Position numbers and translations under genes: made by a program | Assembly: GCA_029582165.1 (NCBI GenBank) | Contig: CM055889.1 | Span: 28,698,927 to 28,762,926, forward strand | Origin: Portulaca oleracea | Lineage: Eukaryota > Streptophyta > Magnoliopsida > Caryophyllales > Portulacaceae | Direction: 5' to 3' | Length of the DNA: 64,000 bases | Shown here: positions 12,801 to 25,710 of the stretch, piece by piece | Position numbering within the stretch: position 1 is the first letter of the stretch | Layout: each line of letters opens with the position of its first letter | Notes under the pieces: generated by a model | The model's input: the letters and a program-made list of their open reading frames with translations, nothing else | What the model was told of the DNA's origin: nothing | Database searches by the model: none

Positions 12801-14735
12801 GAGAACTTGACAGGGTCGCAAGCGTATAGTGTACATGGTAGCACGACAAGGTCGATCCCACAGGGACTCAAATTAGTAGCACAGAAAACTAATCTACGTG
12901 ATTGCTCAACTAATCAGGTTTGATTCCGGTAAGGATTTAGGAACAAGCGAAGACTAAAGAAAACAAGGAAGTTAATCAAGGATTCTAATCAAGAGAGAAA
13001 GACTTCTAGGGAGATGCTAACCTCACAACGAGTTAGATTACTAAAACCTAGCCAGCGCAGTCATACATTCAAGAACGAATCAAGAACGACAACCATAAGA
13101 ACTCTACTGCTCATTCGGTGCTAATAGCATTACCTCGAATAACCTAAATTACAACTTTCGTATGCTTTTCAAGATAATTAAAGTTGAAGGTCTAAAATAT
13201 TCTGGTTATCAAAAGGTTCCTTAGTCTGCTATTCTTTTCTCAAATTTCACAAAATTAGATAGAAAGGTTGGTAGTCATATTATCCTAATTCACCGTTCAG
13301 TACTTATCAGGTTAATCTCAAACTCATGAGTATTCGAGCACTCAAAGAACACACATGAACATGTAAAACACATGCTTCTATTGATTCATAACAAGAATTC
13401 ATGCACAAATTAGTAATATTCAATCAAACTACATTGTTTCATGTTGCAAAACACTAGAATTAAAGGAAACTACTCGCTCATGTTCAAGAAAAGCACGAAA
13501 CAAGTTCCAAACATCATAATTAATTCTCAAAACAAAGAAAAAAAATCGAAAAGAAAAATAACTACAAGGAATTGCAACCGTCGAGTCTTTCGATCCCGGG
13601 GTGGAGTCTTCCTTGCAAGAATAATGGTTTCTTCCCGAATGTTGAACTTCGCTTCTCTTCGAATTAATCTCAATCTTGAATCTTGATTAAGGGATTGAGG
13701 AGTAATGGGATGGATTAAGGATTTCTCCTTGGTTTTTTTCTCTTAAAAGGGTGGATGAATCCATGATACAATAGTGAATGCCCAATGAATAATAAAAAAA
13801 TGAAACTGCTACTCCTACTTCCTTTCTTGCAAAGCACGACTAAACCACGACACAGCCAGAGGCAACCACCACCACGGCCAGGCCGTGATAGCCTCTGCCT
13901 CAATTTCCCTCACTTCTCTCTTCGGTCTTGTGCTGGCCAAATAAAATGGTTGACCAATGACATGAATTTCCTTCCCTTTTTTCCTTTGGTCATTGGGCCG
14001 CATGAAATGTTAATTAATGAACCACTTCTCTCTTCTTTATTTTTTTTCCACTGGACCGAATCAATGGTTGAACGAATGAATTCAATTGGCTCCACCTCTC
14101 TCCCTTGTGTGATTGGGCGAATGAATTGCTGAATGAATGAAAGATGAATTGGTCTCCACTTCTCTCCTTTCTAATTGGGATGAGTGAGTGGAGTGAGTAG
14201 GCTGCTAAATGAATGAAGTCAATTTCCCTCACCAATATTTTGTATTGGGCCGAATGAGTGGTGGATGAATGAATTCAATTGTCTCCACCTCTGTCATGAA
14301 TGAAATGAATTGATCCCCACTTCCGCCTTTTTTTGATTGGTCCGCCTAAAGGATTGAAAAACAATCCAAATAATGGCCTCCCCTTCTGCTCTTTGTAATT
14401 GGCCAATGAAGGAAGATGAATGCAATGAATTTTCCTCCCTCAAATCAATTGATTTTGCTCTTTTCATCACGCGCAAAAAACCCTTGACCGTGGCAGCCAC
14501 CACGGTCAGACCATTGTGCCTTTGCCGGTTGTTCCTTTCTCCTTTCCGTCCCAAATTTGTACCACGATGCGGGTTTGTTACGTAGAGGCCGTGGTATATT
14601 CACTCTTGCTGAAGTTGAGAGAAAGTTGGTGTTTTGGCCTCAAAACTTACATTCGCATCAAAACAACAACACCAACTATAGCGGAGAAATTGGGAAATAA
14701 ATTAAGATTTACAATTAAAGTTATCCGTAATTCAC
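12801..14735 (-). repeat. Array unit u6, 1,935 bp (copy of u3)
   Basis: Near-identical to u3 at an offset of about 6,430 bp. Differences are concentrated in short patches, for example 14,512-14,735, where several bases are dropped or scrambled in the palindrome region and the following segment. Minisatellite block about 13,910-14,373. Confidence 0.85.
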
Positions 14736-16320
14736 GAAAACTTGATAGGGCGCAGCGTGCGATTATGCGTGGTGGCACGACAAAGTCGATCTGACAGGGA
14801 CTCAAATTAGTAGCACACAAAACTAATCTTTATCGCGATTGTTCATCTAATCGGGTTTGATTCAGGTAAGGATTTAGGAATAAGCAAAGACTAATGAAAT
14901 TAAGAAAATTAATCTAGGATTCTAATCAAGAGAGAAAGACTTTAAGGGAGATGCTAACCTAACAACGAGTTTCATTACTAAAACCTAGCATGCGCAATCG
15001 TATATTCAAGAACGAATCAAGAACGCCAACTAATAAGAACTCTACTGCTCATTCGATGCTATTAGAATTACCTCGAATACCCTAAATTAAAACTTTCGTA
15101 TGGTTTTCAAGTTAATCAAAGTTGAAGTTATAAAATATTCTGGTTATCAAAAGGTTCCTTAGTCTGCTATTCTTTTCTCAAATTTCACAAAACAAGATAG
15201 AAAGGTTGGTAGTCACATTATCCTAATTCACCTTTCAGTACTTCTCAAGTTAATCTCAAACTCATGAGTATTCGAGCACTGAAAGAACATACATGAACAT
15301 AAAAGACACAACCTTCTATTGATTCATAACAAGAATTCATGCACAAATTAATAATATTCAATCAAACTACATTATTTCAGGTTGCAAAACCCTAGAATTC
15401 AAAGAAACTACTCACTTATGTTCAAGAAAAGCACGAAACAAGTTCCAAACATCATGATTAATTATCAAAACAAAGAAAGAAAATCGAAAATAAAAATAAC
15501 TACAAGGAATTGCAAGCGTCGAGTCTTTCGATCCCAGGGTGGAGTCTTCCTTGCAAGTATTGATGGTTTCTTCCTGAATCTTGAACTTCGCTTCTCTTCG
15601 AATCCATCTCCATCTTGAATCTTGATTAAAGGGATTGATGAGTAATAGGATGGATTAAAGTTTTCTCCTTGGTTTTCTCTCTTGAAAGGGTTGTGAATCC
15701 ATGATAGAATAATTAATGCCCAATGAATAATAAAAAAAATGAAACTGTCACTCCTGCTACCTTTCTTGCAAAGCACGACTAAACCACGACACAGCCAGAG
15801 GCAACCACAGACCTTGGCCTTCACCACAGCCAGGCCGTGATAGCCTCTGCCTCAATTTCCCTCTCTCTTGATCTTGTCTTTGGCAAATGAAATGGTTGAC
15901 CAATGACATGAATTTCCTTCCCTTTTTCCTTTAGTCTTTGGGCTCCATGATATGTGAATTAATGAACCACTTCTCTCCCTTTTTTTTGCTCTTTATTATT
16001 GGCCCATGAAGGAAGATGAATACTATGAATTTGCCTCCCTCAAATCAATTGTTCTTGCTCTTTTCTTCACGCCAAACAACCTGGACCGTGGCAGCCACCA
16101 CGGTTAAACCGTGGTGTGCACTGCCCGGTTGTTCCATGCTCCTTTCCGTCCCAAATTTGTACCACGGTCTGGGTTTATTATGTAGAGGCACGTGGTGTAT
16201 TCACTCTTGCCAGATGTTGAGAGAAAGTTGGTGTTTTGGCCTAAAAAACAACAACACCAACTGTAGCAGAGAAATTGGGAAATAAATCAAGATTTACAAT
16301 TAAAGTTATCCCTAATTCAC
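14736..16320 (-). repeat. Array unit u7, 1,585 bp (copy of u4)
   Basis: Copy of u4, also lacking most of the minisatellite block (reduced to about 15,855-15,985). Its junction box is visibly damaged (GGGCGCAGCGTGCGATTATG instead of the usual GGGCCGCAAGCGTACGG form), and small indels cluster at 15,628-15,705, 15,862-15,890 and 16,062-16,076. Confidence 0.85.
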
Positions 16321-18919
16321 GAAAACTAGACAGGGCCGCAAGCGTATGGTGTACGTGGTACCACGACAAGGTCGATCCCACAGGGACTCAAATTAGTAGC
16401 ACAGAAAACTAAACTTTATCGCGATTGCTCAACTAATGAGGTTTGATTCAGGTAATGATTTAGGAACAAGCAAAGACTAAAGAAAACAAGGAAGTTAATC
16501 AAGGATTCTAAACAAGAGGGAAGGACTTTAGAAAGAACCTAACAACGAGTTAGATTACTAAAACCTAGCCAGCGCAATCATACATTCAAGAAAAAATCAA
16601 GAACGACAACCATAAGAACTCTACTGCTCATTCGATGCTAATAAAAATACCTCGAATAACCTAAATTACAACTTTCGTATCCTTTTCAAGTTAATCAAAG
16701 TTGAAGGTCTAAAATATTCTGGTTATCAAAAGGTTCCTTAGTCTACTATTCTTTTCTCAAATTTCACAAAACTAGAAAGAAAGGTTGGTAGTCAGATTAT
16801 CCTAATTCACCTTTCAGTACTTCTCAGGGTAATCTCAAACTCATGAGTATTCGAGCACTCAAAGAACACACATGAACATATAAAACACAACCTTCTATTG
16901 ATTCATAACAAGAATTCATGCACCAATTACTAATATTCAATCAAACTATATTGTTTCAGGTTGCAAAACCCTAGAATTCAAGAAACTACTCAATCATGTT
17001 GAAGAAAAGCACGAAACAAGTTCCAAACATCATGATTAATTCTCAAAACAAAGAAAGAAAATCGAAAAGAAAAATAACTACAAGGAATTGCAACCGTCGA
17101 GTCTTTCGATCCCGGGGTGGAGTCTTCCTTGCAAGTATTGATGGTTTCTTCCCGAATCTTGAACTTCGCTTTACTTCGAATCAATCTCAATCTTTAATCT
17201 TGATTAAGGGATTGATGAGTAATGGGATGGATTAAGGTTTTCTATTTGGTTTTTCTCTCTTGAAAGGGTGGATGAATCCATTATAGAATAGTGAGCCCAA
17301 TGATGAATAATAAAAAGGCAAGCTGTCCTCCTGCTCCCTTTCTTGCAAAGCACGACTAAACCAATGCACAACCAGAGGCAACCACGGGCCTTGGCCTTCA
17401 CCACGGCCTGGCCGTGGTAGCCTTTGCCTCAATTTTCCTCACATCTCTCTTCGGTCTTGTGCTGGGAAAATGAAATGGTTGACCAATGACATGAATTTCC
17501 CTCCCTTTTTTCCTTTGGTCATTGGGCCGCATGAAATGTGAATTAATGAACCACTTCGTTTTTTTTTTTCCACCGGACCGAATCCACGGTTGAAGGACTG
17601 AATTCATTTTGCTCCACCTCACTCTCTTTTTTCTCTCTTGAAAGGGCTGATGATTCCATGATAGAATAGTGTATGCGCAATGAATAATAAAAATGAAAGC
17701 TGTCCTCCTGCTCTCTTTCTTGCAAAGCACGACTAAACCACGGCACAACCAGAGGCCTCAATTTCCCTCACTTCTCTCTTCGGTCTTGTGCTGGGCAAAT
17801 GAAATGGTTGACCACTGACATGAATTTCCTTCGCTTGTTTCCTTTGGTCATTGGGCCGCATGAAATGTGAATTAATGAACCACTTCTCTCTTTTTTTTTT
17901 CCATTGGACCGAATCAATGGTTGAAGGAATGAATTCAATTTGCTCCACTTCTCTCTTGTGTGATTGGGCGAATGAAGTGCTGAATGAATGAAAGATGAAT
18001 TGATCTCCACTTCTTTCCTTTTTAATTGGGCCGAGTGACTAGAGTGAATGGGCTGCTGAATCAATGAACTCAATTTCCCTCACCTCTATCTTGTATTGGG
18101 CCGAATGACTGGTGGTTGAATGAATGTGAATTAATGAAATCAATTTCTCTCCTTTGGTCATTGCCCGCATGAAATGTGAATTAATGAAATCAGTGGGCCT
18201 CCACTTCTCTAATTTTTGTTTCCACTGGTCCGAATCAATGGTTGAAGGAATGAATTCAATTTCCTCCACCTCTTTCTCTTGTGTGATTGGGCGAATGAAG
18301 TGCTTGCTGAATGAATGAAAGATGAATTAGCCTCCACTTCTCTCCTTTTTAATGGGGCTGAGTGAGTGGAGTGAATGGGCTGCTGAATCAATGAACTCAA
18401 TTTCCCTCACCTCTATTTTGTATTGGGCTGAATGTGTGGTGGATGAATGAATTCAATTGCCTCGACCTCTCTCATGAATGAAATGAACTGATCCCCACTT
18501 CTCCCTTTTTTTGATTGGTCCGCCTGAAGGATTGAAAAACAATCGAAATAATGGCCTCGCCTTCTGCTCTTTTTCATAGGCCCATGAAGGAAGACGAATA
18601 CTATGAATTTGCATCCCTCAATTCAATTGTTGCTGCTCTTTTCTTCACGCGCAAAACCACCTGGACCGTGGCAGCCACCACGGTCAGACCGTGTGTGCAC
18701 TGCCCGGTTGTTCCATGCTCCTTTCCGTCCCAAATTTGTACCACGGTCTGGGTTTATTATGTAGAGGCCCATGGTATATTCACTCTTGCCTGATGTTGAG
18801 AGAAAGATGGTGTTTTGGCCTCAAAACCTACGAATTCGCATCAAAAACAACAACACCAACTGTAGCAGAGAAATTGGGAAATAAATCAAGATTTACAATG
18901 AAAGTTATCCCTAATTCAC
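16321..18919 (-). repeat. Array unit u8, 2,599 bp (partial copy of u5)
   Basis: Matches u5 up to about 18,300, including its extra partial duplication (here about 17,630-17,760). It then changes to the type seen in u9 from TGCTTGCTGAATG at 18,301. Minisatellite block about 17,435-18,551. A patch of small differences from u5 lies at 17,293-17,333. Confidence 0.85.
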
Positions 18920-21138
18920 GAAAAGTTGACAGGGCCGCAAGCGTAAAGTACACGTGGTAGCACGACAAAGTCGATCCCATAGGGACTCAAATTAGCAGCA
19001 CAGAAAACTAATCTTTATCGCGATTGCTCAGCTAATCGGGTTTGATTCAGGTAAGGATTTAGGAATAAGCTAAGACTAATGAAATTAAGGAAATTAATCG
19101 TGGATTCTAATCAAGAGAGAAAGACTTTTAGGGAGATGCTAACCTAACAACGAGTTTCATTATTAAAACCTAGCATGTGCAATCGTATATTCAAGAACGA
19201 ATCAAGAACGCCCACTGATAAGAACTCTACTACTCATTAGATGCTAATAGAATTACCTCGAATAACCGAAATTAAAACTTTCGTATGCTTTTCAAGTTAA
19301 TCAAAGTTGAAGTTCTAAAGTATTCTGGTTATCAAAAGGTTCCTTCGTCTCCTATTCTTTTCTACTATTTCACAAAACTGGATAGAAATGTTGGTAGTCA
19401 GATTATCCTAATTCACCTTTCAGTACTTCTCAGGTTAATCTCAAACCTTCTATTGATTGATAACAAGAATTCCTGCACGAATTAGTAACATTCAATCAAA
19501 CTACATAGTTTTAGGTTGCAAAACCTTAGAATTCAAGGAAACTACTCACTTATGTTCAAGAAAAGCACGAAACAAGTTCCAAACATCATGATTAATTCTC
19601 AAAACAAAGAAAGAATATCGAAAAGAAAAATAACTACAAGGAATTGCAACCATCGAGTCTTTCAATCCCAGGGTGGAGTCTTCCTTGCAAGTATTGATGG
19701 TTTCTTCCTGAATCTTGAACTTCGCTTCACTTCGAATCAATCTCAATCTTGAATCTTGATTAAGGGATTGATGAGTAATGGGATGGATTAAGATTTTCTC
19801 CTTGGTTTTTCTCTCTTGAAAGGGTGGATGAATCCATGATAGAATAATGAATGCCCAATGAATAAAAAAAAAATGAAACTGTCAGTCCTGCTCCCTTTCT
19901 TGCAAAGCACGACTAAACCACTACACAGCCAGAGGCAACCATGGACATTGGCCTTCACCATGGCCAGGCGGTGGTAGCCTCTACCTCAATTTCCCTCACT
20001 TCTCTCTTCGGTCTTGTGCTGGGCAAATAAAATGGTTGACCAATGACATGAATTTCCTTCGCTTGTTTCCTTTGGTCTTTGGGCCGCATGAAATGTGAAT
20101 TAATGAACCACTTCTCTCTTTTTTTTTCCATTGGACCGAATCAATGTTTGAAGGAATGAATTCAATTTGCTCCACCTCTCTCTCTTGTGTGATTGGGCGA
20201 ATGAAGTGCTAAATGAAGTAAAGATGAATTGGTCTCCACTTCTTTCCTTTTTAATTGGGCCGAGTGAGTGGAGTGAATGGGTCATTGTATCAATCAACTC
20301 AATTTCCCTCACCTCTATTTTGTATTGGGCCGAATTAGTGGTGGATGAATGAATGTGAATTATGAAATCAATTTCTCTTCTTTGTTCATTGGCTGCATGA
20401 AATGTGAATTAATGAAATCAATGGGCCTCCACTCCTCTCCTTTTTTTTTCCACTGGACCGAATCAATGGTTGAAGGAATGAATTCAATTTCCTCCACCTC
20501 TCACTCTTGGGTGATTTGGCGAATGAAGTGCTGAATGAATGAAAGATGAATTTGCATCCATTTCTCTCCTTTTTAATTTGGCCGAGTGAGTGGAGTGAGT
20601 GGGATCTTTGAATCAATGAAGTCAATTTCCTTCACCTCTATTTTGGATTGGGCCGAATGAGTGGTGGATGAATGAATTCAATTGCCTCCACCTCTCTCAC
20701 GAATGAAATGAATTGATCCCCACTTCTACCTTTTTTTGATTGATCCGCCTGAAGGATTGAAAAACAATCCAAATAATGGCCTCCCCTTCTGCTCTTTTTC
20801 ACAGGCCCATGAAGGAAGATGAATACTATGAATTTGCATCCCACAATTCAATTGTTGCTGCTCTTTTCTTCACGCGCAAAACCACCTGGACCGTGGCAGC
20901 CACCACGGTCAGACCGTGTGTGCACTGCCCGGTTGTTCCATGCTCCTTTCCGTCCCAAATTTGTACCACGGTCTGGGTTTATTATGTAGAGGCCCATGGT
21001 ATATTCACTCTTGCCTGATGTTGAGAGAAAGATGGTGTTTTGGCCTCAAAACCTACGAATTCGCATCAAAAACAACACCAATCAGAATGAAATTGGGAAA
21101 TAAATCAAGATTTACAATGAAAGTTATCCCTAATTCAC
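18920..21138 (-). repeat. Array unit u9, 2,219 bp
   Basis: Complete unit with a junction box of the form AAAAGTTGACAGGGCCGCAAG followed by CGTAAAGTACACGTGG. The core has lost the ATGAGTATTCGAGCACTC stretch near 19,440, which is present in most units. Minisatellite block about 19,985-20,777. It is almost identical to u10, with a period of about 2,219 bp. Confidence 0.85.
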
Positions 21139-23361
21139 GAAAAGTTGACAGGGCCGCAAGCGTAAAGTACACGTGGTAGCACGACAAAGTCGATCCCATA
21201 GGGACTCAAATTAGCAGCACAGAAAACTAATCTTTATCGCGATTGCTCAGCTAATCGGGTTTGATTCAGGTAAGGATTTAGGAATAAGCTAAGACTAATG
21301 AAATTAAGGAAATTAATCGTGGATTCTAATCAAGAGAGAAAGACTTTTAGGGAGATGCTAACCTAACAACGAGTTTCATTATTAAAACCTAGCATGTGCA
21401 ATCGTATATTCAAGAACGAATCAAGAACGCCCACTGATAAGAACTCTACTACTCATTAGATGCTAATAGAATTACCTCGAATAACCGAAATTAAAACTTT
21501 CGTATGCTTTTCAAGTTAATCAAAGTTGAAGTTCTAAAGTATTCTGGTTATCAAAAGGTTCCTTCGTCTCCTATTCTTTTCTACTATTTCACAAAACTGG
21601 ATAGAAATGTTGGTAGTCAGATTATCCTAATTCACCTTTCAGTACTTCTCAGGTTAATCTCAAACCTTCTATTGATTGATAACAAGAATTCCTGCACGAA
21701 TTAGTAACATTCAATCAAACTACATAGTTTTAGGTTGCAAAACCTTAGAATTCAAGGAAACTACTCACTTATGTTCAAGAAAAGCACGAAACAAGTTCCA
21801 AACATCATGATTAATTCTCAAAACAAAGAAAGAAAATCGAAAAGAAAAATAACTACAAGGAATTGCAACCGTCGAGTCTTTCAATCCCAGGGTGGAGTCT
21901 TCCTTGCAAGTATTGATGGTTTCTTCCTGAATCTTGAACTTCGCTTCACTTCGAATTAATCTCAATCTTGAATCTTGATTAAGGGATTGATGAGTAATGG
22001 GATGGATTAAGATTTTCTCCTTGGTTTTTCTCTCTTGAAAGGGTGGATGAATCCATGATAGAATAATGAATGCCCAATGAATAAAAAAAAATGAAACTGT
22101 CAGTCCTGCTCCCTTTCTTGCAAAGCACGACTAAACCACTACACAGCCAGAGGCAACCATGGACATTGGCCTTCACCATGGCCAGGCGGTGGTAGCCTCT
22201 ACCTCAATTTCCCTCACTTCTCTCTTCGGTCTTGTGCTGGGCAAATAAAATGGTTGACCAATGACATGAATTTCCTTCGCTTGTTTCCTTTGGTCTTTGG
22301 GCCGCATGAAATGTGAATTAATGAACCACTTCTCTCTTTTTTTTTCCATTGGACCGAATCAATGTTTGAAGGAATGAATTCAATTTGCTCCACCTCTCTC
22401 TCTTGTGTGATTGGGCGAATGAAGTGCTAAATGAAGTAAAGATGAATTGGTCTCCACTTCTTTCCTTTTTAATTGGGCCGAGTGAGTGGAGTGAATGGGC
22501 TGTTGTATCAATCAACTCAATTTCCCTCACCTCTATTTTGTATTGGGCCGAATTAGTGGTGGATGAATGAATGTGAATTATGAAATCAATTTCTCTTCTT
22601 TGTTCATTGGCTGCATGAAATGTGAATTAATGAAATCAATGGGCCTCCACTCCTCTCCTTTTTTTTTCCACTGGACCGAATCAATGGTTGAAGGAATGAA
22701 TTCAATTTCCTCCACCTCTCACTCTTGGGTGATTTGGCGAATGAAGTGCTGAATGAATGAAAGATGAATTTGCATCCATTTCTCTCCTTTTTAATTTGGC
22801 CGAGTGAGTGGAGTGAGTGGGATGCTGAATCAATGAAGTCAATTTCCTTCACCTCTATTTTGGATTGGGCCGAATGAGTGGTGGATGAATGAATTCAATT
22901 GCCTCCACCTCTCTCACGAATGAAATGAATTGATCCCCACTTCTCCCTTTTTTTGATTGATCCGCCTGAAGGATTGAAAAACAATCCAAATAATGGCCTC
23001 CCCTTCTGCTCTTTTTCACAGGCCCATGAAGGAAGATGAATACTATGAATTTGCATCCCTCAATTCAATTGTTGCTGCTCTTTTCTTCACGCGCAAAACC
23101 ACCTGGACCGTGGCAGCCACCACGGTCAGACCGTGTGTGCACTGCCCGGTTGTTCCATGCTCCTTTCCGTCCCAAATTTGTACCACGGTCTGGGTTTATT
23201 ATGTAGAGGCCCATGGTATATTCACTCTTGCCTGATGTTGAGAGAAAGATGGTGTTTTGGCCTCAAAACCTACGAATTCGCATCAAAAACAACAACACCA
23301 ACTGTAGCAGAGAAATTGGGAAATAAATCAATATTTACAATTAAAGTTATCCCTAATTCAC
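21139..23361 (-). repeat. Array unit u10, 2,223 bp (recent copy of u9)
   Basis: Shares the deletions of u9 and differs by isolated substitutions and a few small indels. Minisatellite block about 22,205-22,994. The near-identity with u9 starts near 18,480 and the repeated segment ends near 23,528, where the next unit diverges. Confidence 0.85.
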
Positions 23362-25639
23362 GAAAAGTTGACAGGGCCGCAAGCGTAAAGTACACGTGGT
23401 AGCACGACAAAGTCGATCCCATAGGGACTCAAATTAGCAGCACAGAAAACTAATCTTTATCGCGATTGCTCAGCTAATCGGGTTTGATTCAGGTAAGGAT
23501 TTAGGAATAAGCTAAGACTAATGAAATTAGGGAAATTAATCAAGGATTCTAATCAAGAGAGAAAGATTTTTAGGCAAATGCTAACCGAACAACGAGTTTG
23601 ATTACTAAAACCTTGCATACGCAATCATACATTCAAGAACGAATAAAGAAAGACAACCAATAAGAACTCTACTACTCATTCGATGCTAATAGAATTACCT
23701 CGAATAACCTAAATTACAACTTTCGTATGCTTTTCAAGTTAATCAAAGTTGAAGGTCTATAATATTCTGGTTATCAAAAGTTTCCTTAGTCTGCTATTCT
23801 TTTCTCAAATTTTACAAAACTAGATAGAAAGGTTGGTAGTCAGATTATCCCAATTCACCTTTCAGTACTTCTCAGGTAAATCTCAAACTCATGAGTATTC
23901 GAGCACTCAAAGAACACATATGAACATGTAAAACACAACCTTCTATTGAATCATAACAAGAATTCATGCACAAATTAATAATATTCAATCAAACTACATT
24001 GTTTCATGTTGCAAAACCCTAGAATTCAAGGAAACTACTCACTCATGTTCAAGAAAAGCACGAAAGAAGTTCCAAATATCAAGATGAATTCTCAAAATAA
24101 AGAAAGAAAATTGAAAAGACAAATAACAACAAGGAATTGCAACCGTTGAGTCTTTCGATCCTAGGGTGGAGTATTCCTCGCAAGCATTGATGGTTTCTTC
24201 CCGAATCTTGAACTTCGCTTCTCTTCGAATCAATCTCAATCTTGAATCTTGATTAAGGGATTGATGAGTAATGGGATGGATTAATGTTTTCACCTTGGTT
24301 TTTCTCTCTTGAAAGGGTGGATGAATCCATGATAGAATACTGAATGCCCAATGAATAATAAAAAAAATAAAACTGTCACTCCTGCTTCCTTTCTTGCAAA
24401 GCACGACTAAACCACAACACAGCCAGAGGCAACCACGGACCTTGGCCTTCACCACGGCCAGGCCGTGGTAGCCTCTGCCTTAATTTCCTTCACTTCTCTC
24501 TTCAGTCTTGTGCTGGGCAAATGAAATGGTTGACCAATGACATGAATTTCCTTCCCTTTTTTCCTTTGGTTATTGAGCCGCATGAAATGTGAATTAATCA
24601 ACCACTTCTCTTTTTTTTTGCCACTGGACTGAATAAATGGTTGAAGGAATGAATTCAATTTCCTCCACCTCTCTCTCTTGTGTGATTGGGCGAATGAAGT
24701 GCTGAATGAATGAAAGATGAATTGTTCTCCACTTCTTTCCTTTTCAATTGGGCCGAGTGAGTAGAGTGAATGGGTTGTTGAATCAATGAACTCAATTTCC
24801 CTCACCTCTATTTTGTATTGGGCCGATTGAGTGGTGGATGAATGAATGTGAATTAATGAAATCAATTTCTCTCCTTTGGTTATTGGCAGCATGAAATGTG
24901 AATTAATGAAATCAATGGGCCTCCACTTCTCTCTTTTTTTTTTTTCCACTGGACAGAATCAATGGTTGAAGGACTAAATTTAATTTCCTCCACCTCTCAC
25001 TCTTGTGTGATTTAGCGAATGAAGTGCTGAATGAATGAAAGATGAATTTGCATCCATTTCTCTCCTTTTTAATTTGGCTGAGTGAGTGGAGTGAGTGGGC
25101 TGCTGAATCAATGAACTCAATTTCCCTCACCTCTATTTTGTATTGGGTCGAATGAGTGGTGGATGAATGAATTCAATTGCCTCCACCTCTCTCATGAATG
25201 AAATGAATTGATCCCCACTTCTCCCTTTTTTTGATTGATCCGCCTGAAGGATTGAAAAACAATCCAAATAATGGCCTCCCCTTCTGCTCTTTTTCATTGG
25301 CCCATGAAGGAAGATGAATGCAATGAATTTGCCTCCCTTAATTCAATTGCTGCTGCTGTTTTCTTCACGCGCAAAACAACCTGGACCGTGGCAGCCACCA
25401 CGGTCAGACCGTGTGTGCACTGCCCGGTTGTTCCATGCTCCTTTCCGTCCCAAATTTGTACCACGGTCTGGGTTTATTATGTAGAGGCCCATGGTGTATT
25501 CACTCTTGCCTGATGTTGAGAGAAAGTTGGTGTTTTGGCCTCAAAACCTACGAATTCGCATAAAAAACAACAACACCAACTGTAGCAGAGAAATTGGGAA
25601 ATAAATCAAGATTTACAATTAAAGTTATCCCTAATTCAC
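23362..25639 (-). repeat. Array unit u11, 2,278 bp
   Basis: Complete unit with the best-preserved hairpin of the array: ACCACGGCC (24,451-24,459), one base, then GGCCGTGGT (24,461-24,469), with outer arms CAGAGGC and GCCTCTG. Minisatellite block about 24,480-25,271. Near-identical to u12. Confidence 0.85.
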
Positions 25640-25710
25640 GAAAACTTGACAGGGCAACAAGCGTAAAGTACACGTGGTAGCATGACAAGGTCGATCCCAT
25701 AGGGAATCAA
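25640..25710 (-). repeat. Conserved junction box (representative copy)
   Basis: The same box opens u1 to u12 and u13: AAAACTTGACAGGG, then CAAGCGT, CACGTGGTAGCA, GACAAGGTCGATCCC and AGGGA. On the minus strand it ends CCCTGTCAAGTTTT. A related form, AAAACTTGATAGG followed by GCAAGTGTATGGG, lies at 62,325-62,355 directly beside the primer site of an Athila-like element. That suggests the box is the 3' end of an LTR (inference). Confidence 0.6.

Larger units (their letters stand above)
11732..18142. repeat. Higher-order repeat copy B, 6.41 kb
   Basis: Second copy of the three-unit block. About 150 bp of a third copy follows to 18,300 before the sequence type changes (TGCCCGCATG recurs at 18,162). 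Copy B is about 21 bp shorter because of small deletions that are clustered, not spread evenly. Confidence 0.8.

Noticed and set aside
24039..24455. Minus-strand 138-codon frame in the core, seen in several units
   Set aside because: Truncated or frameshifted in other units and coincides with LTR promoter-like and leader sequence; no family resemblance.
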